Below are positions 10,011 to 21,872 of a DNA stretch of 64,000 bases, one piece after another. The notes below the pieces were generated by a model. The model was not told where the DNA came from and did not search any database. It saw only the letters and a list, made by a program, of their open reading frames with translations. The DNA comes from Perkinsus olseni (lineage: Eukaryota > Perkinsozoa > Perkinsida > Perkinsidae), in NCBI GenBank assembly GCA_013115135.1, contig JABANP010000166.1, forward strand, positions 1-64,000, read 5' to 3'. Position 1 is the stretch's first letter; each line of letters opens with the position of its first letter. The position numbers and the translations under genes were made by a program.

Positions 10011-12944
10011 TTGTATGTCGTCATCTGCATCGTCATCACCGCCGGGGCGCCACTCAGTAACCCCTTCGCGGCCTTGTCGGTAGGGAAGAGCTTCAAGGTC
10101 AAGACTGTCGACCTCACAGTGGATGATGACTCGAAGGCTCGCAGCCGGAAGCACAGGAAGGACAAGAGAAAGCACGCTCACCGTCACCACCGTGGAGATG
10201 AGTCCCCTCACAGTCGAAAGCATCATCATCACCACAAAAAAACGAAGGAGGTCTCCGAGCGTGTCCAGCTCAGCGTCAGAGCCGGCTCGGGACAGATCAG
10301 AGCTACAGCGCACCGGTGATGTGACGTTCACTGTGGGCTCCTTTGAGTTCTTTGCGGACTCTATTGGCTCGGCGTTTGGCAACGGTAAATGCTTCCGCCC
10401 GGAGGTGCCTCCTGTCCTCAAGCGTCTGGTGAATTCCGGTGGTCGTCGGGATGCCCTCCGTGATGCACCGTTACGGTATTACGACAAGAAGGCGGTGGCC
10501 GCTACCAACGCTGTCATGCCCGACCACTGGGAGCCTCCTCGAGGCAAGTGTGAGATGCCTGGGGTTGATGACGCCTTTCTGGATATGGCGCCTCCGAAAG
10601 AAGGCTGAGACTGAGGGCCGTGGTGGCGATGATCATGATGACGTTGACATAGCAGATGAGAGGGACTTGACGGTCTCTCTGGTGAGCTGGAGTCGGAGAA
10701 CCGCCGACTAGTACAGGCGTGCCGGAGCCACCCGGAGAGGGTCAGCAACTGGATGGAGTTCATTCGCCATCAGAAGAAGTGGATGGCCAGTCTTGGTATA
10801 GACAAGGCAAGCATCGAGGACAAGATACGGACTATACTCGAGGATGCTGTGAAAAGCTCACCGGGTAGGCTGTCGCCGCCGCCGCCGCACGGTGCTCCTA
10901 TCTTCTCTTCAGGCACACCTCGGTTGTGGCAGCTGAGACTACTGGACCACCCCTCGCCGGATCGGAAGCAGGATCGTGTCCTCTGGACTCGTGCTATGCG
11001 AGAACCCTCCGTGGCGAGCGCTCTTGCTAGCTCCTGCGTCCAGACCCTCATGGATAGTAGCAGTCACAGCGAGGAGGCCGGTCGGGACCCCGAGGCCCTG
11101 CTAGATGTCGTCACAGGCTCGGGCGTGCTCAGCTCCCTGAGTATGGAGGTTGTCTATGATATCCTCTGCCGTGTGGCGATGTATGACATGGAGAAGGCTG
11201 TGATGCTGTTCAGAGGCGTAGCCACTCGAGCACTCTTCCAGAAGGTATCCCCCGTACTTGGCACGCCATCAGCCCACTACGCACTGGTCGGGCAGAACAT
11301 AATGAGCGTCAATCCGGGCTACCTAGGTGTGTGCGAGAGTGTCGACGCCTCGCAGTCCGCCCCGGACGACGCCGATGTTGAATTCAAGCTCGGCCAGGCT
11401 CTGGGAGAACTTCCCGGAGTCCCCCATTCTGGGTTGGGTAGCGAAGGAGTTCGCCTTGGAGGTCGCTCCAACGCCAAAATCGGAGCTGACTCCCTGCGGA
11501 GGCCCACCTGGTTGGCAGACTCGCCCGAGACCTGACTAAACGGGATGGCATAGAGCTGGTGCTGAGACTAGTGGACATCCTGTGTGGGAGCGCCATTAGT
11601 AAGCCAACACGCTCTGCCGTCGTGTCCTCTATCACCTCCCACTGCCCCTCGACTAACTTGGATTATCTACCACGTCCTTTTGTTAAGACCTGCGAATACC
11701 TCTCGGGTGAATAATATTGTCGTCGCTCCGCTCAACGGCGGCCTCGCATTGCCCCATTGTTGTTGGTCTTCTTCTTTCAGATTCCCTGCAAAGATACTCC
11801 TGTCGGCATCCCTATCGTCTGGTGTTCCACGGCTACTTCGGCGACACGTCTCACCTGCCTGTGGTATCGGGTTATGCTCGGCACCTAGCGGCAAGGTGCC
11901 TAGCCCACGCCCTACTTGCTTGCACCGCTGATGACATCGAGGAGTCCCTGCTCCTGCGGGAGCTCATCGTTGCAGCCGAGCCCTCGACTGGTAGGGCTGT
12001 GGTGGCGACATCGACATCGTCAGTCAGGCTGTGGTCAGCGTATGCTATGACGCAGATGGAAGATGCGCAAGGAGTGGTAGAGAAGTGCATCGCGTCCTTC
12101 GCCAACTGCCTCCCTCTCAAGGCCGGCTGGGCTCGCCATAAGCTGATGAACGGCGATCTCTCAGCCGCAGTGCAGTGCATTGTCGACGGTTCGTCTAATG
12201 TCTCTGTGTCGAGTAAACTGGAGGAGCTAAGGGAGGGCTTATCCTCGGCGGAGCGGACAGATCCGCCGTGCATCGGCCTCCCATCGACCTTCGCCGCCTC
12301 CATCTGGTGCATCTGGTTGCTTGGTGTGGCGAAGAACCCACGGCATCCCGAGAAGCCGTTGGCCGAGTTTTGGCGTCTGATGCCGAGTCCAAGCTCTGCC
12401 GTAGGGGACATGTCCAATCGGTCGATCGAGCTCGTATGCCAGTGGCTCATCGATGGCCTTCGTGGCCTGTCAGTCCCTCCTGTCCTCCTTCGAGACGCCT
12501 GTCTAAAAGCTAGCACTCTCTTCCCAGGGCGACCTGAACTCCTACCCGGACGCTTTGCCTACGAGGGAGCTCTGGCGGCTGCAGCCAATCGGTCGGGAAT
12601 CCACCGCCAGCGCCGTCCTCGGAGTCCACTCGCCGGCTCTGCATGACCCTATAGCGGCTGCCTACGCATCTTCTAAGCTGCCTACCGCCGCTCTCGAGGT
12701 CGCCAATGTGATGCAGGCTGGAGATCGGTCCTCAGCGGAGAGGCACTGCCTGGCTGGCCTGGGGCGTCTGTCTATGCCTCACCGAGGTCTCTGGGCTATC
12801 CGCGTTGCCCTTATAGACAGCAAGATGATTGACTTCGAGGACAAGGTGGTTGATGTGGTCTGTGCTATGTCGGAGGCCGGCATGGAGCCTAGAAGTGACA
12901 TCGTTGAGTGGCTTGCTGCTGTGGAGGGGAGGGACGAGGGTTGA
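10011..12944 (+). CDS. NRDE2-like HAT-repeat nuclear RNA-processing protein
   Basis: The N-terminus has SFKVKTVDLTVDDDSKARSR followed by a His/Lys/Arg-rich low-complexity stretch. Next comes a segment near 10350-10600 typical of NRDE2 upstream of the repeats (FEFFADSIG, RYYDKK-like LRYYDKKAVA), then LVQACRSHPERVSNWMEFIR, the first HAT (half-a-TPR) repeat. More helical repeats follow to 12944. NRDE2 proteins work in the nucleus with Mtr4 and the exosome in RNA surveillance and nuclear RNAi. The frame changes at about 10225 (a run of seven A), 10600, 11390, 11510 and 12590. The last intron-like change, near 11690-11780, has a TTTCAG acceptor. The others are either unplaced short introns or single-base errors. 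Length and layout fit the family, but sequence similarity outside the SHPERVSNWMEF region is weak. Confidence 0.6.
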
Positions 12945-13028
12945 AACGACACAGTGTATGGTTTCAGTGTAAACTTCTGTTGGGTTCATCAGCATCATCA
13001 TCCCCGGGGCGAACTTCCAGCGTTCCCA

Positions 13029-13420
13029 ATGGACTCGATATTTTTTGAAGACGACCCGACCCAGGACCACGGCGGGTGTTGTGCTAACCGAGAACGTGCT
13101 GAGAAGGCGAGGCAGGCTAAGCTGCTGGCCGACTTAGAAGCAGCCAATGCTCGAGTAGGAGGATAACCGGCTGGGGGCGTTGCTTTTGCTGCTCCGCTCG
13201 CCGTTTGGTGGGCTCGGCCCCTGGGAGCCCACACAACGAGGCCTGCCATCGGCGGGTGTGTGTCGAGAGCTCCTGGGGCGGTATCGCTTCTGCCGAGCCC
13301 ACCCCTCAGTATGTCAGTTACGTGTCCCGGGTGAGGACAGTCAGGTGAGCGATCACCTCGTCCAACTGTCACCGACCGACCGTGATTGGTATCCGTTGTT
13401 CTCAGGCGTTCACCGCTAGG
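13029..13420 (+). CDS. small unrecognised protein, possibly multi-exon
   Basis: An ATG at 13029 begins MDSIFFEDDPTQDHGGCCAN followed by a charged helix (RERAEKARQAKLLADLEAA) and a stop at about 13166. A further coding-like piece (WGGIASAEPTPQYVSYVSRV) near 13275-13345 ends at a possible donor. The long minus-strand frame over the same bases has no recognisable features. I do not recognise the protein. It lies 80 bases past the NRDE2-like gene on the same strand. Confidence 0.35.
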
Positions 13421-13799
13421 CTGGCAGTCCACACTGCGGTGGAAAAGTCGCTGAGAAGCCCCACTGACAGCCGACTCCCCCACACAAGAGGAGGGCGCAG
13501 AGCAGTACGGGCGCTGCGTTGTTGAGGAGCCGAATCGTCGGTCAGGTCCCCTCCTCACGACGAAGGCGTCGACAACGACGCTTCGCTGACGGCGGAGCGA
13601 CTGTTGTCTTTGAAGGTGCCTCTGGTGAACTTCAGGAGGGTGGCGAGAATGACCGTCGGAGGGGACAACGCTGGAAAGCCTGTTCTTGTATGCCTCTCCC
13701 CTTGCAGTGGGAGGGAGGAACCCCAGAAGGAACCGTGGATCGAGGTGGGCCGGACGGGGCTAGTCAGTCCCCTGTTGTCGCTTGTCAGCATCGAGTTCC

Positions 13800-14196
13800 G
13801 TAGGTTTTCCGTCATGCGGCTGCCGCCCTGGCGTCCTCGGTCTGTTGTGCAGCCTGCATCATTTGCCTGCCCAACAACCCTACGGCCACCTGTGGTGACT
13901 CTGAGTGTCAATGGAGGTTGGATTTGCCTTCTAAGACGCCACAAGAAGAGCGAGCCGAGTTCAACTTCGCTAAGCAGTGCCTGTTGCCAATGATGATGTT
14001 TGGAACAGACCCCGTCATAATAGCGTGGTACGAGTTCGCCCCATCTTCCACGAGAGTGAGTGAGCAATTTCCTCGTAGGCGTGGTCGTGGCATCAGTGGT
14101 ATGATTTGCGGAAAGGAAAAGCTCTCCGACCCTGCTGCCGTTAACAGGGACGCACTGTCTAAGATTACTGGCATATCCACTACGCCCAAGGTATAA
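13800..14196 (+). CDS. unrecognised cysteine-containing C-terminal exon
   Basis: A plus-strand frame reads AAAALASSVCCAACIICLPN, then CGDSECQWRLDLPSKTPQEE, FNFAKQCLLPMMMFGTDPVI and a basic tail ending at the stop at 14194-14196. The run of cysteines after an Ala-rich segment could be a membrane or metal-binding element. Upstream pieces near 13520-13790 may belong to the same gene. No family recognised. Confidence 0.4.
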
Positions 14197-15041
14197 CAGC
14201 CAAACGTTTCATAACAATGAAGTACCGCGTTGAGTCGTTACGCGAGCGATGAGCGCACATACTTTCGCGATGCGGAAAAACCTTTCAGAGTGGTACGCCA
14301 CTTCGCAAACTCCTATGAGCTGCTCGTCTTTAACGAGTCTTCACACTCGCATGAGTGCTACACTATTTATAAACGTCAGAGATTGTTCACCACTTTACTA
14401 TCATGTCATCAACGGCTATGCCTGAGACAAGTTATAGCATTTGTCATCATTCACGTATTCATTCAAGTTGATGCCTCAGCGAGACGACTCTTGAGTTGTG
14501 GTTATCAACATAGATTTTGTTGTTCTGCCTGGGGCGACAACGATAATCATCATTGGCATCTTACGCATGAACTCTACTTTGAGATGTTCCGAAATCACCT
14601 GTCGAGTTGGCAACTGCCAAAACCGACCAAAAGAGGAAATTTCGAGTACCAGGCATTTCTCTCTTCGCGCAATGCGGCACTCACTGCTCGATATGACGAG
14701 CGAGCGAGCAATTTGAGCGCGTGACACCAATCAACATTTTACAACATCATTAAACGAGAGTATGGCAAACCTCCATAGCGCAAATCGATTAAATCGCACA
14801 AGCGAGGTTGCAAAAAGCGCGCGCCCAGATATTGGACTGACACAACAACTGTCCCTCGTCCATATAGAAAAATGCCGCTGTAATATCGAGGACAGATTGC
14901 ATACCACAAACTGTTATCGTTAGCCATTATAACAATAAACAATGGTGCTAATGCAGCTCCGCTGCCACTCACAACCGCACCTCGATTCAGCATCCCTTCA
15001 AAATGTATAGCCGCGTGTGCACTAGCGGTAGTCACTCCCCT
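14197..15041. other. 845-base stretch with no supported gene
   Basis: The stretch lies between an unknown plus gene and the 3' end of sec61 alpha. One 164-codon open frame (14230-14724) starts without a good ATG, has no recognisable motif and a composition unlike the neighbours. It is richer in AT and GCGA/CGAG words than flanking exons. I see no RNA gene or clear repeat. Confidence 0.5.
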
Positions 15042-17030
15042 TTAGAAGAGCACATTCCCTTGCTCCTTCTCCTTGTACAGTGTCTCGTAGTACTGATAGA
15101 TGATGGTAACTGAAAGACAGAAGCCGTAGAGCACGCAAGCTGAAAGACTTTCTGGTTTGAGCACAGAGAGTCGCCAGGCCTACTCACCTGCGAGCAAGAT
15201 ACCAGTACCAGATCCAATTGCACCGAGCATATCAGCGAAGATAGTGAGGGCACCAATGCACAGACCTGAAACAAAGAGACGAATTACAAGGTGAGGAAGA
15301 CGTCAGAGTCATGCAATCACCTCCAAAAGCAGCAGCGGTAGGGATGTACATGTTCAAGACATGCAACAGCGAAGTGTCACGATGTCCAGAGAAGATCATC
15401 TGACGAGGAGAAATAGGAAAGATAACACGACCGTCACCACACGACTAACCTCCTGATCTCTGAGCTGCTTGGCGACATCCTTGGGGCTGCTGCCGCTAAC
15501 TTCGATCCAAGTCTTGGCGAAGAGGGCGCAACTTGTGAGAACGAAAGTCACATACACGACAACGTGGATAGGATCACTGATGGCGTCAGTGAAGCTGTTG
15601 GGAGGTGAGATGTAGTAGGCTATACCACCGACAGGGATAGACTGTGTACCAGCCATATCGACATCTTGCCACTGACCAAGCAGGTTAACAATCATGTTGT
15701 TCTTGAATCTGACATGGTTGCAATAATCCTATCACACGTGTAGCGTCATGATACGCACCTTCTATACAGTATTTGCGAGAAGAAGTACAGGTTGGAGACA
15801 AGAGCCGTCTGTAGGATGATGGGGATGTTTGAGGTGTAGAACAGCTTGATAGGGTACGAGCCGGTCTGACCACGAACCTTCTGATACCTACAAGCAAAGT
15901 AGTGAACGACTACTGAGTGACCGAGATCACGGCTTACTTCACGGGTAAGTTCGACCTGGAACCCTTGGAAGTAGATAACGACGAAAAACACGATGGCAGT
16001 AGCGAGCAAATTAGTGAGGTTGGGGGCAGTAGAACGATAGAAGGCCTCCTTGAGAGCAAGGAGCTTATCGTTACGCGTGAACATCAAGTGGAAGAGAGCA
16101 ATAATGGCTCCTTCGAACTCAGTGCCTGAGGAAGGACGCGGGATGGTGACTACCATCCCGACCGTCGCTGAGCCAATGAAATCCTACCCTTGCCAGTGTT
16201 AAGCGTGGTGGGGGAGAAAGCCTTCCAGATCACGTTCTCACAGAGGTTGGTGGCGATGAACAGAGAGATTCCCGAACCCAGACCGTAACCCTTTTGAAGC
16301 AATTCATCCAACTGAAGTGATGACGCAATGAGCAGAACAACTCAGAATCACCCTCACATTTTGCTATTACCAATAGGACGATAACGCCGGCGAAGAAGAG
16401 CTGGATGATGATAAGAAGGGCATTGCCGGCACCGATCTCGGTAACATCACCATACATACCGGACATCACGTAAGCCGCTGCCTCTCCTAGGGTGATGAGA
16501 ATGCCTAACAGCTTTTGGGCTCCCTGAACAAAAGTGAAGAGTGATTTTTCTGAGGCGAATGATGATAACACCCACGTTGAACAGGGCACGATCTTCCTTC
16601 AAACTCTGGTCAACTTCGATGATCTTAGAGCCGGCAAGAAGCTGCATTATCATACCGGATGTGATGATGGGCGAGATACCTGAGGCAGACGTGAAAATGA
16701 ACAGACCAGGGCCCAACAGCGGCGACTAGGCCGCTAGAAGCGCGATAAAGGGGTAAGCAGAGATGCTAATGGGACTACCCGCCGGTTACGATTCTTACCA
16801 AGCTCCATCAGAGTCCCTCGATTAGACGCCAGAATGACACGCATCCAGTAGAAGGGATCAGCGTTCTTGTTAGTTGCAATCCCGTAGAGCGGAATTTGGC
16901 AACATACAAGGTAGATAAAAAGTGCCATAGCCGTCCACAGTATCTTCTCCTTGAACGGGATTCGCCTGTCTGGCGAGGCAACCTCAGGCATGAGGAACAT
17001 CGCCGGACGGACCAGATCAAGGAACCTCAT
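15042..17030 (-). CDS. SEC61A: Sec61 alpha, protein-conducting channel of the ER
   Basis: About ten exons encode a full-length Sec61 alpha. The start at 17030 gives the family N-terminus ([40 protein letters not shown]). The exon ends at 16799 (GTAAGA) and joins 16679, giving [20 protein letters not shown]. Further clear joins are 16576/16523 (ALFN|GAQKL), 16371/16311 ([17 protein letters not shown]) and 16188/16125 ([17 protein letters not shown]). Later exons carry [68 protein letters not shown] and VTIIYQYYE, with a stop at 15042-15044. The protein spans the ER membrane about ten times and forms the translocon with Sec61 beta and gamma. The splice after FQGFQVEL (near 15945) is the only unclear one. 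It is transcribed divergently from the SNARE gene at 17416. Confidence 0.95.
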
Positions 17031-17415
17031 GGTTAATGAACAAGGACGGAGGTATGGTAACTAAACAGTTGCTACAGGTGAGTAGCTGCACGTGGCTCGA
17101 GGATCGGAAAAAACCTCGACGCTTTAGCGCTCGCCCTGGTAATCGATATAGTTTTTAAGTGCGGAGCGTCTTGAAGTGTTCTTGCGTCGAACCGCTTTAG
17201 TAAAACCTTTGATATCTGTAAAGTGTGAGGACCTCACAGTGAGGTTATCCCAAGGGAAGTTTCCCATCCCTCTGGAACCGTATCTTAGCCTTTAGCATTG
17301 GTGAACTCGGATTTTGGGGTATCGACGCAACATGGAGGAGGGCGCAACGAGAATGGCGGTTGTTGGTGTGATGGAGACGGATGGATAGTTGAAAGCATTC
17401 ACTTGCCTTGTGTTA
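17031..17415. promoter_or_regulatory. shared upstream region of sec61 alpha and the Qbc-SNARE
   Basis: The two start codons face away from each other across 385 bases, so both promoters must lie here, unless first exons are untranslated. I see no TATA-like or other named element that I can support. Confidence 0.4.
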
Positions 17416-19055
17416 TGTCGGAGGAAGATAGCAAAAGGACAGAGCTGTTCGGTAAAAAACAACGGCAGGAGGAGGATGAGGGCGATGATAAGGTTGACAG
17501 CGACGATGAGTTTGAGGCATCCAAAGTCGAAGCGTACTAGTGACGGTTTGCAGGGAAGTTTGAGAGGCCGTTTGTGGCTGGTCAGGGATATTCGGAAGAC
17601 TAGAAACCAAACAAAGGCTTCATTGCAGCGTACGAAGCGCATGCTGGAGGAGACCAAGGAGATTGGCTCCAAGACTGTAGGTTGAGCATGGTGTGGTAGC
17701 ATAAATTGAAGAGGTGATGGCCTCAGGCAACAACGATGGAAAATCAGACTAAACAGATGCAGCGTATCAGAGGGGACGCAGCCGACGTTGAAGACTACCT
17801 TCAGTAAGCCATCGACGGCGTCATGGTCTTTGTTAGTCTACATCAGGCAGAGGGTGAACGCTGTGTTGCCTCAGGAAAAGCCGAGGGGTGGTTGATGATA
17901 TGAACCGGAACTGGATTAGTCGTCTCCTCTTCTACAACCGAAAGGACACCAAGCCACCGCCGGTAGAATGGAACAACAGGAATGAGGAACAACTAGGTAC
18001 TCTAAACGGGGAAGTTCAGTGCAGCTTGTCATCAGTCGATCATCATCAGGGGCCGCGAAGGCTATGATTGACAAACAGAAGAAAATCAATAGGAAGAAGA
18101 AGGCGTTAGCCTCGAAACGCCGGGCGGAGGAGAAAGCTAAGAAACGACCGTGGTGGTAATGATATGGGTGGGGGTGCCTGCTCGGCGTTTCAATGATGGT
18201 GACAGGTTGGGCGGCAAGAAGGGGAAGAAACCAAAGCAGCCTAAGGACTCTGATGATGATTCATCTTTGGCTGATGATCTTGACGACTTGTCTCTGGAAG
18301 ATGGTAGTACTAGTAGCGGAGGGTATCACTAATCAGGCTGCAGTAATGGCGATACTTCGCATTAGACTCCTCAGAGGACGACGCTGATGTGATGCCCGGT
18401 GGCCGGGAAGGGACCGTCGGCGTCGAGCCTGTTAAGAAGACGCTTTCTGAAAAGCCCGATGCTACTAACTACAGGGAGAAACTAGGACTCAAGACTCGAC
18501 CGTTGGACGATGATGAGGTAACTGGTGTAGGGGACGGTGGTTGCGGGTTTGGGAATTTTTTTCCTTCCGTTCAGTTGTCATCTGCCAACAGCTCGACGTT
18601 TTCCGACGATGTTGACAAGGACCTGGACCAGATACGCAGTTCGATTGGTGATGTCAGGGTGAGTGGGCGCTGCTGCTAGTGGTGAGGTAGCAGCTGGATT
18701 TGCCTTCTACTCAGAACTTTGCTGAGAGGATCCAGGCTCAGTCGCAGAGGCAGGATGAGCTCGCCACTGATCTCCAAGGACAGGTGAGCACCTTACCCGC
18801 TCGGACAGGGGACGTACGCTAGCGTTCAGATTGAGCGAAACAACCAGATGGTTGGGGATAACAAGGACCAGCTCCGGCGGGTTAACCGTCGTGTGAAGAA
18901 GCTGCAGCAAGAGCAGGAGAAAGGTGAGTCCCTCGCTCACCACCCCGGCCTGATGGATGGTTTCTCTGCTGCAGGACGAAGGCTTCCTCAACGCAAACGA
19001 TAAACTGGCAATCCAGGGATTGACGCAGTCGTTCAAGAGCAAAGTGAATGGCTGA
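17416..19055 (+). CDS. SNAP-25-type (Qbc) SNARE with two SNARE helices
   Basis: Small exons assemble into a SNAP-25/SEC9/SNAP29-like protein. The acidic N-terminus starts at 17416 (MSEEDSKRTELFGKKQRQEE). The Qb helix region reads LQRTKRMLEETKEIGSKT, then MENQTKQMQRIRGDAADVED and DDMNRNWISRLLFYN. A basic, Asp/Ser-rich linker follows (about 18060-18520). The Qc helix region is DKDLDQIRSSIGDVR, FAERIQAQSQRQDELATDLQ, and IERNNQMVGDNKDQLRRVNR-RVKKL, ending with a last exon to the TGA at 19053-19055. It should enter a four-helix SNARE bundle at the plasma membrane or endolysosomes and drive fusion. There is no membrane helix and I see no palmitoylated cysteine cluster, as in SNAP29. Linker exon boundaries are approximate. 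Confidence 0.75.
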
Positions 19056-19575
19056 GTGTGGGAGACAGTACAGTCAGCTACAGCGTCTCTGCTGCTGTTG
19101 GGAACTGCGGTTTCCTCTGTCGAATACATTTTCTCCCCCTTTCGTGCTGTTGTCTTTTATTATTACTGTAAGCCTTTTGTTTCAACAAGCAACTATCTCT
19201 GTAACAATTCTATACAGACAACAACAACAACAACAACAACTCATTTATCATTATATCCGTATCTTGGGTTGGACTTTGGGAGCACAAGGGCTCCTCGCCT
19301 CATGTCCCCGGCAAGATCAGTGTCGTCTCAGAATGAAGTGCAATATTCTCAGTGGTGTTCAGCCGACGGACAAGTGTTTCGAACTCGGTGACATTCGACA
19401 AAATCTGGTTGGGCTGTTAGCGCTCGCCCAGCGCACATTCCTTTCCTGCATCTCCTCGAAAGTGGTTCATGTCTCGGAATTCCTGACAACCTCTCGCATC
19501 ATCATCCTTGTCGAAATGAGTAGAGGGTCGAGGCACTGAGTAGTATCTTGTTAAGATTTGAGTTTTTCCTTTGTA
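19056..19575. other. gap before first cytochrome b5 array, with a CAA microsatellite
   Basis: No gene is supported. A (CAA)n run lies at about 19217-19240. Two overlapping open frames here (19048-19539, 19056-19391) have no motifs and run through the microsatellite. The interval must hold the 3' end of the SNARE transcript and the promoter of the gene at 19576. Confidence 0.5.
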
Positions 19576-21872
19576 ATGCAGTCCTACACCATCCGACAGG
19601 TGGCCCAACACAACCGTCCTGACGATTGCTGGATCGTCATCGATGGTGCGGTCATTGATTGCAACAAGTACCTCCAAGAGCATCCGGGCGGTCCCCTGTC
19701 TATCACGGCGTTCGCAGGGAAAGGACTGTTCTCTCGAGTTTAACACGGTCCATAAGAAGGACCTCATGGAGAAGTTCCAGGACCTTGTCATTGGCACGCT
19801 GGTTGAGGGTATCCCGATGACGGAGGTCGAGAAGCACCGCGAGCCGGACGACTGCTGGGTGGTGATCAATGGCATGGTAGTTGACGTTACGAAGTATCAG
19901 CATGACCATCCTGGCGGTGTTATCGCCCTCACTGCGTTTTGGTGGCACTGATTGCTCTCTGGAGTTCAACACGTGCCACGCCAAGTCCCTATTGGAGGAG
20001 GAAGCTGGTCGAGTATATACTAGGCCCGGTTATGGTACAGAAGAAGAGGAGAAAGAGTAGAAGGCCGACCGGGGCGGGGGCTGGCGGTGGTGGTCTGTCG
20101 ATGAGCGAGGTGGCCAAGCACACGAGCAAGACTGACTGCTGGGTGGTTGTCAACGGTTTCGTTCTCAACGTTACCGAGTTCCTCCCACAGCATCCGGGCG
20201 GTGAGGCTGCTATTATGCAGTACGCTGGGAAGGACGCCTCGGAGGAGTGGAACATGATCCATCAGCCTGAGGTGTTGGAGAAGTACGGTGGCAAATACAT
20301 CGTTGGCAAGCTGGGAGCTGGTGTGGCCTCCAGTAAGGGTGCTACTACTCTGACGTTGGACGAAGTGGCCAAGCATAACGTGAAGGATGACTGCTGGATT
20401 GTTGTGAATAACATGGTCTACAGTGTGACGGAGTTCCTGGCCGTCCATCCTGGTGGTGAGGCTGCTATTATGGCCTATGCTGGTCGTGATGCTAGCGAGC
20501 AATGGAATATGATCCATCCGGCTGATACCATGGAGAAGTACGGTAAGAAGTATGAGGTTGGGGAGCTCGGATCCTCAATGGGAGGCGGCAGTGGTGGTGG
20601 TAGTGGTGTACTGGACGAGGACGAAGTGGCCAAGCATACCGCAGAAGATGATTGTTGGGTTATCATCAACGGCAAGGTTTATGACGTTACCAAGTGGCTG
20701 CCTCTGCATCCTGGGGGTGTAGCAGCTATCATGGCTTATGCTGGTAAGGATGCATCAGAGCAGTTCAATATGATCCACCCCGAGGGCACACTCGAGAAGC
20801 ACGGCAAGAAGTATCTTGTTGGGGACCTTGGTTCAGTTCCTGCTGGGGCAAGCGTCGCCAACAATCTGGCCGAGCCATTACTCCAGAAGGCCATTCCGAA
20901 TGAGCACTGGTGGGGGTGAGGCTCGGAACACCCATAAGATGTACGGTCCCCTAGGGCCCTCCATTACCAACTTCCTCATCGAGTATTCCTATGCTCTCGC
21001 CTTCTTCGTCATCATGCTCGCCTACGAGGTTGGGGCCACAGGTTTTCACGGTTAAGAATTTCAAGGTCGTTCACGACAAGTCGGGCTTGACCAGAGCGGC
21101 CCTCTTTATGATTTTCTTCGTGACCATCCACGGTTTGGGTAACCTCCACGTCCTTGCTGGTGCCGACCACTTCAACTCCTACGGATACTTTTGAACCACC
21201 CCGTTCCTTGGGGCAAGCTCATGTTACCGGTAGAGCTCTACTTGCTGTTCGCAGGCCTGATGCACGTTTTTGTAGCCGGCGTGAGGACCTACAAGTTCAA
21301 GAAGATATCCATGGGCTTGGATCAGCTCTGGATGGCTATATCCGGTCTATTCATCTTGGCATTCATCGCCATCCATTTGAGCCAGTTCAGGCTGGTGAGT
21401 GAGGACGCGGCCCCCAAGTACTACTTCAGGAGCAAATGGATGTACCCGTTCTTCTGTGAGAAGGACGACACATCGTGTGAGATCGTTCACTTCAAAGACC
21501 TCTACAGGATGGAAATGGAGCTATTCTCGAGCCTCGGCTGGTGTGCCTTCTATTTGGTAGGGGTGCTCTTCTTCATCTCTCATGCGAGGGAAGGTCTCCG
21601 GAAAGATCATCACCATGCATGCTCTCATTCCGCGAAGTCGCAAAGCCACTGTCAGTGCCCTGGCCGAGGCCATCATAATATTTATCGGACTATGCTACTT
21701 ATCATTCCCTATATACTGCTATATTTGTCCGATACGGGACTGGGACGCTTACATGGCCCAGCAGCCCATCCCGGAAAGAGGAGCTCTAGGGAAGAAGCCG
21801 ACCGTACCTGTTGTTTTGTTGCATATGCAGTGCTGTGTGCCTGGTTCGTCTCGTGGCGCATTGCCTCGGTAA
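19576..21872 (+). pseudogene. five cytochrome b5 domains fused to SdhC-like diheme membrane domain, frame broken; pseudogene or error-rich copy
   Basis: Starts at the ATG of 19576 (MQSYTIRQVAQHNRPDDCW). There are five b5 domains, each with the haem-ligand HPGG and a second His in FNTVH, FNTCH or (W/F)NMIH. The first two are of the 'DCSLEFNTxH' type, the last three of the 'DAS..(W/F)NMIH' type. A conserved hinge (EHWWG..RNT..YGPLGP) leads to a membrane region with His in VTIHGLGNLHVLAG, AGLMHVFVAG and IAIHLSQFRL, plus the HFNSYGYF signature. The frame is broken at least seven times: about 19731 (extra A), 19938 (extra T), 20005, 20915 (extra G), 21045, 21192 (missing T) and 21603 (extra A), mostly in homopolymers. 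Its intact paralogue follows at 22517. It may be a decaying duplicate or a real gene with base-calling errors; all haem ligands survive, which favours recent or no loss of function. Confidence 0.8.

Noticed and set aside
12998..13558. 186-codon minus-strand frame
   Set aside because: Arg/Ser/Pro-rich low-complexity reading opposite GC-rich coding-like sequence; no motif. The plus strand reads better but is itself weak.
14230..14724. 164-codon plus-strand frame
   Set aside because: No ATG at a sensible start, no family motif, composition unlike neighbouring genes.
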